A stretch of DNA of 15,190 bases from Bacteroidota bacterium (GCA_018224415.1 JAGTUZ010000128.1:1-15190); one strand, 5' to 3'; shown: positions 1-7,166, counted from the stretch's first letter. A program made the numbers and translations. Notes: generated by a model not told the origin, from the letters alone.

Positions 1-73
1 GGAATCCTGCGATCAATGAAACGCGAATGTTTCGAGCAATCCGCAATGCCAGTCGTTCCGAATATTGTTTCAT
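1..73 (-). CDS. N-terminus of an unidentified protein (partial, runs off left edge)
   Basis: A minus-strand ATG at 71-73 opens a frame with no stop through position 1, giving 24 codons that begin MKQYSERLALRIARNI. It is preceded by a strong Shine-Dalgarno (GGAGGG, about 7 nt before the ATG), which is the main support for a real start. The visible peptide is basic and then turns hydrophobic (RVSLIAGF), which would suit a signal peptide or first membrane helix, but too little is present to name a family. The gene is separated from secG by the secG terminator and about 400 bp of non-coding DNA, so it is probably a separate transcription unit. Confidence 0.6.
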   Translation of the reverse strand, partial: MKQYSERLALRIARNIRVSLIAGF

Positions 74-486
74 GATTACACCCTCCGGTGTTCTATTATT
101 GTCTCAGTAAATAATATCTCAGTGAAGTCAATTCATTCACCGATTATTTTGCGTACTATTCAATTGTTCCTACACAATACTCCTGCATCTCCTACCCATT
201 ACTCCTGCATCTCCTACCCAATACTCCTGCATCTCCTACCCATTACTCCTGCATAGATCAACCCATGCAGGCATTGGTGTCTGCCAGGCAACGCAGGATC
301 AGGCATCATGCATGACCGTTGCCGCTTGCCGTCGGTCGATTGGACTTCGCGTATTGATATCGAATACGTCGGACCACTCGGCATCAGAATACCGATACCT
401 TCCCTGGGGTACAATAGATCCGAAGGATGAAAAAGGGATCACACACTGATTCCATCCCATGATCGAGCGGGAGGGGTCAGCTTCCA
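74..486. other. Non-coding spacer between the edge gene and the secG terminator
   Basis: No convincing gene is visible. The short open frames here lack a good RBS and recognisable protein character. The left part (74-175) is AT-richer than the rest of the window and must hold the promoter of the minus-strand edge gene. It contains two direct copies of TCTCAGT at 102-108 and 117-123, 15 bp apart, a possible but unproven operator. The middle holds a 22-bp tandem array, and there is a small dyad at 350-355/363-368 (CGTATT...AATACG). Nothing else stands out at 256-480. Confidence 0.5.
176..254. repeat. 22-bp tandem repeat array, about 3.6 copies
   Basis: The units are 176-197, 198-219, 220-241 and a partial unit at 242-254. 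Each consists of AATACTCC or ATTACTCC followed by TGCATCTCCTACCC. Copies are identical except for position 2, which alternates A/T/A/T, so the higher-order period is 44 bp. The unit is not a multiple of three and lies outside any supported gene. The function is unknown, and slipped-strand expansion is the likely origin. Confidence 0.9.
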
Positions 487-487
487 C

Positions 488-519
488 AAAAAAAATGGGA
501 CCCGGAAACGGGTCCCATT
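488..519 (-). terminator. Rho-independent terminator downstream of secG
   Basis: A perfect 10-bp GC-rich stem (494-503 paired with 510-519, AATGGGACCC/GGGTCCCATT) encloses a 6-nt loop. On the minus strand it is followed at once by a run of eight T (488-495 on the plus strand, the last two overlapping the stem). It lies just past the secG stop codon, so it ends the minus-strand transcript. Confidence 0.92.
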
Positions 520-542
520 GACATTCCAGTATCGGACGGGAA

Positions 543-932
543 TCAGTTCTGCGGCGCGGGGGCCTGCTCCTGCGGCTGTCCCTCTGCGGGTGCCTGCTGG
601 GGCTGGGCCTGCTCCTGCATCTGCTGCTGCTTCTGCATGGGAGTCATGGGCGCATCGGCAGCGGAGCGCTGGATGATGCTCTCCCGTGTGCCTTCGCTCG
701 GAAGGAAAAACATGTTGACAGCGAAAATCAGCACGACCATCGCGATGGCCAGGCCCCACGTGGTCTTGGCGAGGATGTCCGAGGCGTGACGGACACCGAG
801 CATGCTGCTCATACCGCCGGACGCGCCGCCGAAAGCACTGGAAAGGCCGCCGCCTTTTGGATTCTGCATGAGAATCGCCGCGGTCATGACGGCGCCGATG
901 AGAACAATCAAGAGAAGCAGGAACGTAAACAT
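543..932 (-). CDS. secG: Preprotein translocase subunit SecG
   Basis: SecG is the small inner-membrane subunit that joins SecYE and stimulates SecA-driven protein export. The 129-aa product has the classic layout. TM1 spans about residues 2-22 and ends in ILMQ. A cytoplasmic glycine-rich loop follows (NPKGGGLSSAFGG), and TM2 spans about residues 57-77. After TM2 comes a hydrophilic tail of about 50 residues rich in Gln, Pro and Ala (about 88-129), longer than in E. coli SecG and possibly unstructured. The start at 932 begins right at TM1; a GGAG about 12 nt upstream is a distant RBS. The gene lies 66 bp after the GH3 gene on the same strand and is followed by a strong terminator, so it is probably the last gene of its transcript. 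Identification is from the sequence pattern and is quite secure. Confidence 0.93.
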   Translation of the reverse strand: MFTFLLLLIVLIGAVMTAAILMQNPKGGGLSSAFGGASGGMSSMLGVRHASDILAKTTWGLAIAMVVLIFAVNMFFLPSEGTRESIIQRSAADAPMTPMQKQQQMQEQAQPQQAPAEGQPQEQAPAPQN

Positions 933-998
933 ATCTTCAAATCTCCGATTTCATTAGGAAAACGAAATATACATGCCAATGCCATGAAATACAAGAGG

Positions 999-2195
999 CT
1001 ATTTTTCACCCGCAATGGGAAGTCGGCCTTTCAATTCGGCGATACGTCGCCATGACTCGTCGATGCGGTCACGGGGGATCCGTCCGGATGTGACCAGGCG
1101 CTTGAGTGTCGCGTGAGCACGGCGCAGGATATCCGGCTCGAAGGTGTAGCTGTTGTTCGCGAACAGCAGAATGTCGGCACCGGCCAGCACCGCGCGCTCG
1201 ATGGCCGTTTCCAGGCCGTAATGGTCGGTGATGGCCTTCATCATCATGTCGTCGGTGACAACAACACCATCGAAACCGAGCTGCTTGCGCAGAATGCCGT
1301 CGATGGTGGTCACCGACAGCGTCGCCGGATACGCCGGGTCGAGTCTGCCGTTGTAGATATGCGCCGTCATGACCATGTCGCAAAGACCCCTGGTGATCAT
1401 GGCCGCAAACGGCTCGAGTTCCTTTTTCGTCCAGGTCGCGGAAACATCCACGAATCCCTCGTGTGAGTCGTCGCGCGAACTCCCATGACCCGGGAAATGC
1501 TTGACGGCGGTGAGCAGCCCCATCTCATGATGTGCACGGATGAACAATTCCGCATGGCGTATCACCACGGCCGGATCGGCAGAGAAGCTGCGGGCGATCT
1601 TTCCGATTACCGGGTTCGAGGGGTTGACGTCGAGATCCAGCACCGGGGCGAAGTTCGTGTTGATGCCGAGCACCGCCAGCGAACGCGCCATGGCGTCGGC
1701 ATACGCGGTGCTACTGTCGATATCGTCCAACCGGCCGAGATGACGCGCCGATACCGTCGGCGGAAAGCCGTTTTTTTCCTTCAGCCGGCGTACCGTCCCG
1801 CCTTCCTGGTCAATGGCGATCAGCAGCGGCAGTGACGAATGCTTGCGCAGCGCTTCGGTCAGTGTGAGCAGCTGTGGCGGGGAAACGATGTTCCGCCCGT
1901 AGGCCTTCCGCTCCACGTCGAAATCGAACAGCACAACACCGCCGAGATGCAGTTCCCGGAGATCTCGCACGATCGGACTGCCGTCGCCCACCACCGTGCC
2001 GCGAAAACCACCCATCAGCATCTGGCCGATCTTGATGTCCAGACTGTCCCCGGAAAATGACAGGCCTGTGTCGGAGCGGTCCGATGCCGCCCGAAGCAGT
2101 GTGACGCCAAGCAGGAAATACAGAGCGGATACACCGATGATGTATGATTTCGTCAACAAACGATGCGATCGCGTGTGGCGGAGAGTCTCATTCAT
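999..2195 (-). CDS. Exported/anchored glycoside hydrolase family 3 beta-N-acetylhexosaminidase (NagZ-like)
   Basis: GH3 enzymes of the NagZ type remove N-acetylglucosamine from muropeptides and related glycans. With the ATG at 2195 the protein is 398 aa. Visible hallmarks are IDQEGG (about residues 128-133), KHFPGHG (232-238) with the following DSH (243-245), which carries the Asp-His acid/base dyad typical of NagZ, and VVTDDMMMKA (about 312-321), containing the nucleophile Asp. A hydrophobic segment at about 18-36 (YIIGVSALYFLLGVTLLRAAS) looks like a signal anchor or signal peptide, so the enzyme probably works outside the cytoplasm, unlike E. coli NagZ. The frame stays open upstream to a GTG at 2294, but the ATG at 2195 was chosen because it puts the hydrophobic segment near the N-terminus. 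Neither start has a strong RBS. secG follows 66 bp downstream and may be co-transcribed. Confidence 0.88.
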   Translation of the reverse strand: MNETLRHTRSHRLLTKSYIIGVSALYFLLGVTLLRAASDRSDTGLSFSGDSLDIKIGQMLMGGFRGTVVGDGSPIVRDLRELHLGGVVLFDFDVERKAYGRNIVSPPQLLTLTEALRKHSSLPLLIAIDQEGGTVRRLKEKNGFPPTVSARHLGRLDDIDSSTAYADAMARSLAVLGINTNFAPVLDLDVNPSNPVIGKIARSFSADPAVVIRHAELFIRAHHEMGLLTAVKHFPGHGSSRDDSHEGFVDVSATWTKKELEPFAAMITRGLCDMVMTAHIYNGRLDPAYPATLSVTTIDGILRKQLGFDGVVVTDDMMMKAITDHYGLETAIERAVLAGADILLFANNSYTFEPDILRRAHATLKRLVTSGRIPRDRIDESWRRIAELKGRLPIAGEK

Positions 2196-2263
2196 GCCAC
2201 AAGAATAGCATTTTCCGTGCTCATTGCGAAGACGCATGTCGTGTGAAACCGATGGCGCCTTGA

Positions 2264-2300
2264 AAGGGCGGCACGGACGGAGTAAGGGCGGCACGGACGG
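2264..2300. repeat. 17-bp direct repeat (period 20) upstream of the GH3 gene
   Basis: AAGGGCGGCACGGACGG occurs at 2264-2280 and again, identical, at 2284-2300, in the 137-bp gap between the CstB-like stop and the GH3 start. This could be a duplication relic or a tandem regulator site. There is no independent evidence for either. Confidence 0.8.
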
Positions 2301-2332
2301 GGCCGGGGCTGCGGCGATGCTTCACTGTGCCG

Positions 2333-3862
2333 TCAGGCCGCGGCCACGCTGTGCTCCGCCGTCACTGCTCTCCGGTCATCGGCAGAACCCTGCACGCCGC
2401 CGGGAGAACCCTGCACGCTGTCGGGAGAACCCTGCACGCTGTTGGGAGAACCCTGCACGCCGCCGGGAGAGCCCTGTTCGGTGGTGTAACCGTGTTGCAG
2501 CCAGCCGTTGAACCCACAGGTGAGGTTGCGCACGTTATGGAATCCCTGCGCAAGCAGAAAGCTCGTCGCGATGCTCGACCGGTCGCCAGAGACACAGTGC
2601 ACGACCACGGGCCTGTCGCGCGGAACGTCGTCCAGCGCTCCCGCGAGCAGACCGGCATGCACGTTCTGCGCTCCGGGAATGCGGATGGCCGCATGTTCGC
2701 CGGCGCCACGGACGTCCAGTACGTGATACCGGTCGAGATGCGCATGCAGTTCGTCCACCGTGATCTGTTCCATCACGCGCATGTCATGCCCCGCGTCACC
2801 GATACGGTCCATGTCCGTCACATAGCCCGCGACGTCGTCGAAGCCGATGCGGATCAGCGCGCGCGTGAGATCGTCCATGCGGCTCTCGGCAGCGACGAGT
2901 ACGAAGGGACGGTCGTAGTCGAGCATCCACCCCGCCCAGGTGCTGAAGGCAGCATTGTCCTGGATGTTGAGGCTGCCGGGATAATGACCGCCCGCGAAGG
3001 CCAGCTTATCACGCGTGTCGACCAGGGTACGTCCGCGGTTCATGGCTTCGTCGAACTGCGCCATGGTCAGGCGGGCGGGACGGGGAACGCCGCCGAGCAC
3101 GTTCGGACCTTTCTTGTTGAGTGTTTTCATCATGCCGAAATAGCGTGGCGGCTCGGGCTGACCGGCGAGCAGTTCCGCGACAAAGCCTTCCTCGTCATCG
3201 TGTCTCAGCGCCCAGTTGGCGAATTTTTCATACCCGACCGTGCTGCTCGGCACGGCGCCGAGCGCCTTGCCGCAGGCCGATCCCGCGCCATGGCCGGGCC
3301 AGACCTGCACGTGGTCGGGCAGGGTCTTGAACTTCCTGAGCGAGGCGAACATCTGTCGCGCGCCCTGCTCCTGCGTTCCGGCGATGCCGGCCGCCTTCTC
3401 GAGCAGGTCGGGACGCCCGACGTCGCCGACGAAGACGAAGTCGCCGGTGAAAAGCATGACTGGAACATCGCCGGCCGGCGTGTCGGTCAGCAGGAAGGAA
3501 ACATGCTCGGGCGTGTGACCCGGCGTGTGCATCACATCGAAACGCAGGTTCCCCACCATGAAGTGGTCCCCGTCGCGAAGACCGATATGGTCGAACGCGT
3601 ACTGCCAGTCGGCCCCGCCTTCGTCGGAAAGATAGAGGCGCGCGCCCGTGGCGGCCGCGAGTTCGCGCGCGCCGCTCAGGAAATCGGCGTGAATATGGGT
3701 TTCCGCCACATGCGTGATGCGCAGGCGGTTTTTCTCCGCGATGTCGAGATACACGTCGATGTCGCGTCGGGGATCGATGACCAGCGCCTCGCCGGTCGCC
3801 TGGCAGCCGAGCAGGTAGCTCGCCTGCGCCAGTCCATTCTCATAGATATGCTGGAAAAACAT
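2333..3862 (-). CDS. CstB-like fusion: metallo-beta-lactamase-fold persulfide dioxygenase with two rhodanese domains
   Basis: The 509-aa product is built like CstB-type persulfide dioxygenase-sulfurtransferases, which oxidise low-molecular-weight persulfides with a mononuclear Fe(II). Residues 1 to about 235 form the metallo-beta-lactamase domain. The likely iron ligands are H56 (in THIHAD), H116 (in HTPGHT) and D141 (in FTGD). The usual second-site His after HxHxD is Phe61, consistent with a one-metal site. A cysteine sits in GSACGK (C197). Residues about 265-350 are a rhodanese fold with no catalytic Cys (pseudo-rhodanese). Residues about 366-458 are an active-type rhodanese with C423 in HCVSGDRSS. 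The last 50 residues are an unusual GSPxxVQ repeat tail. The start at 3862 has an AAGGAG seven nt upstream. The gene lies 52 bp after the single-domain rhodanese gene and should be in the same operon. The exact substrate is inferred. Confidence 0.88.
   Translation of the reverse strand: MFFQHIYENGLAQASYLLGCQATGEALVIDPRRDIDVYLDIAEKNRLRITHVAETHIHADFLSGARELAAATGARLYLSDEGGADWQYAFDHIGLRDGDHFMVGNLRFDVMHTPGHTPEHVSFLLTDTPAGDVPVMLFTGDFVFVGDVGRPDLLEKAAGIAGTQEQGARQMFASLRKFKTLPDHVQVWPGHGAGSACGKALGAVPSSTVGYEKFANWALRHDDEEGFVAELLAGQPEPPRYFGMMKTLNKKGPNVLGGVPRPARLTMAQFDEAMNRGRTLVDTRDKLAFAGGHYPGSLNIQDNAAFSTWAGWMLDYDRPFVLVAAESRMDDLTRALIRIGFDDVAGYVTDMDRIGDAGHDMRVMEQITVDELHAHLDRYHVLDVRGAGEHAAIRIPGAQNVHAGLLAGALDDVPRDRPVVVHCVSGDRSSIATSFLLAQGFHNVRNLTCGFNGWLQHGYTTEQGSPGGVQGSPNSVQGSPDSVQGSPGGVQGSADDRRAVTAEHSVAAA
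2384..2482 (-). repeat. 21-bp in-frame tandem repeat encoding the CstB-like C-terminal tail
   Basis: Four 21-bp units (2384-2404, 2405-2425, 2426-2446, 2447-2467) plus a degenerate start of a fifth all begin AGAACCCTGCACG or a near match. On the minus strand they encode about four heptads of the form GSPxxVQ (GSPGGVQ, GSPNSVQ, GSPDSVQ, GSPGGVQ). The period is a multiple of three, so copy-number change would keep the reading frame. Confidence 0.92.
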
Positions 3863-3914
3863 CGTGTCGCTCCTTGGTGCTTCTGCCTGTGTGTATTGAT
3901 TGTGCGGACGGCGG

Positions 3915-4268
3915 TCAGCGCTCGAGTTCCTGCTCCCAGTCGAAGAGACCGGACGCGAGGTTGTACACCTTCTCGAAACCGAGCTTCATCATGACGTTGC
4001 CGGCATGGTAGCTGCGGTTTCCGCTGCGGCAGTAAAGCAGCACGGGACGGGAGCGGTCGTAGGAGTCGACCCTGGAGGAAAAATCGGATTCCATCATATC
4101 GATATTCACTGCGCCGGGGATGTGTCCGGCGTGGAATTCACCCGGCGTACGCACGTCGAGCACCAGCGCATCGTCATGCTCCTGCATGAGGCGATGGAAA
4201 TCCTCGCCGCTGATGTTGGGGACCGTTGTGCGCGCGCCGCGAAGTGCGGAGAAGATGTCGTTGAACAT
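3915..4268 (-). CDS. Single-domain rhodanese-like sulfurtransferase
   Basis: The 117-aa protein is one rhodanese domain, a sulfur carrier that holds sulfane sulfur on an active-site cysteine. The pattern LVLDVRTPGEFHAGHIPGA (about residues 36-54) is the domain's conserved CH2A/substrate-loop region. C80 in YCRSGNRS is the catalytic Cys with the six-residue loop usual for persulfide-handling rhodaneses. The C-terminus GLFDWEQE matches the family ending. No signal peptide is seen, so it should be cytoplasmic. The ATG at 4268 is preceded by AAGGATAG. It lies 21 bp after the TauE-type permease gene and 52 bp before the CstB-like gene, which suggests it passes sulfane sulfur between partners of this operon. 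Confidence 0.9.
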   Translation of the reverse strand: MFNDIFSALRGARTTVPNISGEDFHRLMQEHDDALVLDVRTPGEFHAGHIPGAVNIDMMESDFSSRVDSYDRSRPVLLYCRSGNRSYHAGNVMMKLGFEKVYNLASGLFDWEQELER

Positions 4269-4289
4269 GGCGTCTATCCTTTTCTTGAA

Positions 4290-5090
4290 TTACATGCTGT
4301 GAAATGTCAATTCTCTTCCGATGATGTATACTCCCATCGCCAGTGTGAACCAGCCAAAGGCCGGTTTGAGCCGATGCCCGGGCACGAAACGGGTCAGCCA
4401 GGTGCCCAGGAGGATTCCCCCGACCGCAAAGGCGGAAAACAGCGCGAGAAAGTTCCAGTTCACGTCCATCTGCGCCAGGTCGCCCGTGAAACCCACCAGG
4501 GATTTCGCGGCGATGATCAGCAGCGACGTCCCCACGGCCAGTTTCATCGGCAGACGCGCAAGCAGCACCAGTGCGGGGATAATGAGGAATCCTCCCCCGG
4601 CGCCGACCAATCCGGTCAGGACGCCGACCACGATGCCCTCCACAACGATCATCGGGTAGTGAAAGCGGAGTTCCTCGTCGGCCCCTTCCTGCCGCCCGCG
4701 CCGGATCATCGATACCGAGGCGGCGACCATCAGCGCGGCAAAGAACAGCATCACCGCGAGGTCACGCGAGACCGCGATGCCGGCGACACTGCCCAACTCC
4801 ACCGGAATGGCCGGAACGAGAAAGCGTCGTGTAGCGAACACCGCGAGCAGGGACGGGATGCCGAACACGACTGCGGTGCGGTAACTGACCAGTCCCTGCC
4901 GCATGTAGGCGACGGAGCCGACCAGCGCCGTGAGTCCGACCACGAACAGCGAATAGGCTGTTGCCGGCACGGACTGCACCCCCGAGAGGTAGACGAGAGA
5001 GGGCACCGTGAGAATGGACCCGCCTCCTCCGATCAGGCCAAGCGTCACGCCGATGACGATGGCTGCGATAAATCCGAAAAATTCCGTCAT
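4290..5090 (-). CDS. TauE/SafE-family sulfite/sulfur-anion exporter
   Basis: A polytopic membrane protein of 266 aa with the internal duplication typical of TauE/SafE (DUF81) permeases. Two glycine-rich repeats are visible, GLIGGGGSILTVPSL near the N-terminus and GLVGAGGGFLIIPALVLL about half-way along, each followed by further hydrophobic helices (about eight in total). Family members are linked to export of sulfite and organosulfonates. Here, next to rhodanese and CstB-like genes, removal of sulfite or thiosulfate made by persulfide oxidation is the natural inference. The ATG at 5090 was chosen over the one at 5120 because AGGA stands a few nt upstream and the protein then opens directly with the first helix (MTEFFGFIAAIVIG). 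It is the first gene of the sulfur operon. The 117-bp gap upstream probably holds its promoter. Confidence 0.88.
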   Translation of the reverse strand: MTEFFGFIAAIVIGVTLGLIGGGGSILTVPSLVYLSGVQSVPATAYSLFVVGLTALVGSVAYMRQGLVSYRTAVVFGIPSLLAVFATRRFLVPAIPVELGSVAGIAVSRDLAVMLFFAALMVAASVSMIRRGRQEGADEELRFHYPMIVVEGIVVGVLTGLVGAGGGFLIIPALVLLARLPMKLAVGTSLLIIAAKSLVGFTGDLAQMDVNWNFLALFSAFAVGGILLGTWLTRFVPGHRLKPAFGWFTLAMGVYIIGRELTFHSM

Positions 5091-5150
5091 GAATCCTGTC
5101 GCATTTCGTTGTGGACCCACGTGAGATGCGACGCCGCACGAGCGGATTCG

Positions 5151-5165
5151 TTATTTTGGAAATAA
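5151..5165. promoter_or_regulatory. Short AT-rich palindrome upstream of the TauE-led operon (possible operator)
   Basis: TTATTT-TGG-AAATAA is a perfect 6-bp dyad with a 3-nt centre, 61 bp upstream of the TauE start in the only gap that separates the sulfur genes from the acyl-CoA synthetase. It stands out in GC-rich surroundings. Its position suits a repressor or activator site, but no regulator gene is present in the window and I see no clear promoter boxes. It may be chance. Confidence 0.3.
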
Positions 5166-5207
5166 TCGCTTTTTTCCTGAATACACGGGTGCGCGGGATG
5201 CTCCGTG

Positions 5208-7166
5208 TCACCCCAGGGAACGGATTTCGTCGACGGCGGCGGGATTGACGAGACCGGAGGTGTCACCGGGATCGAGACCCAGCCAGGCGCTGCGGGCGAT
5301 GCGCCGCATGATCTTGCCGTTGCGGGTCTTGGGAATGTCGCCGATGAAATGAATGGCCCGTGGGGCCAATGGTTTGCCCAGGGCGTGGATCAGTGCCGCG
5401 CGCAGTTCCTCGACCAATGCCGCATCCCCGATACGTCCGGGATTGAGCACGCAGAAACACACTACCTCGTTGCCCTTAACGTCGTGCGGCACACCGATGG
5501 CCGCGGCCTCGTTTACCGCGGGATGCGCGACCAGCACACTCTCGATCTCCGCCGGTCCCAGGCGCTTGCCCGCGACCTTGATGGTGTCGTCGGAGCGGCC
5601 GAGGATGTACCACAGCCCGTCTTCGTCGATCGCGGCAAAGTCGCCATGCACCCACACGCCTTCCCAGCGCGACCAGTACGTGTCAAGGTAGCGGTCGCGG
5701 TCGCGCCAGAAGCCGCGGGTCATGCCGATCCAGGGCGCGGTGATCACGAGTTCGCCCACGGCATTGCGCAGGGGCCGGCCGTCCTCGTCGTACACGTCCG
5801 CCGCGATGCCCGGACACGCAGCGGAGAATGCGGCAGGTTTGAGGGGCAGCAGCGGATTGCCCATGACAATTCCTCCGCTGATCTCGGTGCCGCCGGAATA
5901 GTTGATGATCGGACGCCGCGATTCCCCGACGTCGCGGAACAACCACATCCAGGGTTCGGGATTCCACGGTTCGCTGGTCGATGCGAAGAATCGCAGGGAA
6001 TCAATGTCGTGCGCGCGCACGGGGTCGATGCCGTGTTTCATCAGGGAACGCACCAGCGTAGGCGAGATGCCCAGTACGTTGATGCCGTGCAACTCGACCT
6101 GCTGCCAGAGGCGGTCGACGCCCGGAAAGTCGGGAGCGCCGTCGCTGATGAAAAACGTGGCTCCGAGCAACGTGGCGCCGAACACCAGCCACGGCCCCAT
6201 CATCCATCCCATGTCGGTCATCCAGTAGATCAGATCGTCCGCATGCACGTCGGTGCCGAATGCCATGTCCTGCGCCGCCTTCACCGGAAAGCCGCAATGC
6301 GTGTGCACGGCCCCTTTCGGACGCCCAGTGGTGCCGGACGTATAGATGATCATCAACGTGTCTTCCGCGGCGGTGGGTTCGGCCTCGGCCACATCCGGCT
6401 GCCTTGGCACGAGGTCGTGCCACCAGATGTCGCGTCCTTCCCGCATCGGCACGCTGTGGCCGCTGCGGCGGAGCACGATGACATGCGAAATCGACGGCAC
6501 GGCGTCCAGCGCCTCGTCGGCCACTGCCTTCAGATCCACCACCGCGCCGCGTCGGAAAAAGCCGTCAGCTGTGAACAGCGCCTTCGCGTCGGCGTCTGCC
6601 AGGCGCGAGGCGACAGCGGCGGCACCGTATCCGGAAAACAGCGGCAGGATCACGCCACCTATTTTGCCGATGGCCAACAGGGCGATCACGATCTCCGGCG
6701 TCATCGGCATGTACAACCCGATGGCGTCGCCCTTGCCCAGTCCGCATGCGCGCAGGGCGTTGGCGCAGCGATTTACTTCGGCGGCGAGTTCGCCGTATGA
6801 CAGCCTGCGCACCGTCTCCTCCTCTCCTTCCCAGACGACGGCGGAACGCTCGCGATGCACCGCGTCGGCAGCCCATCGGTCCGTGCAGCTGCTGACGATA
6901 TTCAACGCGCCGCCCACGCACCAGCGCGGAAAGGCGATACCGTCGGTCATGTCAAGCACCGTGTCGTACGGCCGCGTGAAGCGGACACCAAGAAAACGGA
7001 GCACCGCATCCGTAAACCACGCGACGTCTTCCGTCGAACGGCGCATCAGTTCGTCATACGAGACGATCCCGTGTTCGCGCATGAAGGCGGCGAGATTGCT
7101 GCGCTCGATATCATCGGTCGAGGGACGCCAAACGATGTCACCCCCGAATGCGAAGCGTTCGCTCAT
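5208..7166 (-). CDS. AMP-forming acyl-CoA synthetase (acetyl-/acetoacetyl-CoA synthetase-like)
   Basis: The 652-aa length and layout match the acetyl-CoA synthetase superfamily branch: an N-terminal ACAS_N-like segment (about 35-100), the ATP-binding loop YTSGTTGRPKG (275-285), the adenylate motif YSGGTEISGG (423-432), the hinge/A8 motif GRSDDTIKVAGKR (523-535), and the C-terminal catalytic lysine in KTRNGK (K618). Such enzymes activate a carboxylic acid with ATP and transfer it to CoA. The motif before TE is SGG, where true acetyl-CoA synthetases have WWQ, including the Trp that limits the acyl pocket. The substrate may therefore be larger than acetate (compare the SGGTD of acetoacetyl-CoA synthetases). 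The start ATG overlaps the stop of the upstream coiled-coil gene (ATGA), implying translational coupling. Substrate is unassigned. Confidence 0.88.
   Translation of the reverse strand: MSERFAFGGDIVWRPSTDDIERSNLAAFMREHGIVSYDELMRRSTEDVAWFTDAVLRFLGVRFTRPYDTVLDMTDGIAFPRWCVGGALNIVSSCTDRWAADAVHRERSAVVWEGEEETVRRLSYGELAAEVNRCANALRACGLGKGDAIGLYMPMTPEIVIALLAIGKIGGVILPLFSGYGAAAVASRLADADAKALFTADGFFRRGAVVDLKAVADEALDAVPSISHVIVLRRSGHSVPMREGRDIWWHDLVPRQPDVAEAEPTAAEDTLMIIYTSGTTGRPKGAVHTHCGFPVKAAQDMAFGTDVHADDLIYWMTDMGWMMGPWLVFGATLLGATFFISDGAPDFPGVDRLWQQVELHGINVLGISPTLVRSLMKHGIDPVRAHDIDSLRFFASTSEPWNPEPWMWLFRDVGESRRPIINYSGGTEISGGIVMGNPLLPLKPAAFSAACPGIAADVYDEDGRPLRNAVGELVITAPWIGMTRGFWRDRDRYLDTYWSRWEGVWVHGDFAAIDEDGLWYILGRSDDTIKVAGKRLGPAEIESVLVAHPAVNEAAAIGVPHDVKGNEVVCFCVLNPGRIGDAALVEELRAALIHALGKPLAPRAIHFIGDIPKTRNGKIMRRIARSAWLGLDPGDTSGLVNPAAVDEIRSLG

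Noticed and set aside
176..254. 22-bp array as a CRISPR array
   Set aside because: The units abut directly with no unique spacers, so it is a tandem repeat.
214..487. Short minus-strand open frames (about 62-66 codons) downstream of the secG terminator
   Set aside because: One begins within the terminator T-tract, neither has a good RBS, and the peptides show no family features.
2196..2294. GTG start at 2294 for the GH3 gene
   Set aside because: It would add 33 residues of non-signal character, running through a direct repeat, ahead of the hydrophobic export segment; ATG at 2195 is a better fit.
2327..3994. Plus-strand open frame of 555 codons opposite the CstB-like gene
   Set aside because: Antisense to a gene with clear metallo-beta-lactamase and rhodanese motifs; the peptide is low in recognisable structure and has no RBS.
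3900..5165. Plus-strand open frame of 421 codons opposite the rhodanese and TauE genes
   Set aside because: It spans two real minus-strand genes and their spacer; composition is shadow-like.
5183..5208. Hairpin ACACGG/CCGTGT at the end of the synthetase gene as a terminator
   Set aside because: The 6-bp stem has a 14-nt loop and no T run on either strand after it (the minus strand has an A run), and it overlaps the stop codon.
5205..6800. Plus-strand open frame of 531 codons opposite the acyl-CoA synthetase
   Set aside because: Shadow of the synthetase frame; no motifs, His/Arg/Gln-rich composition.
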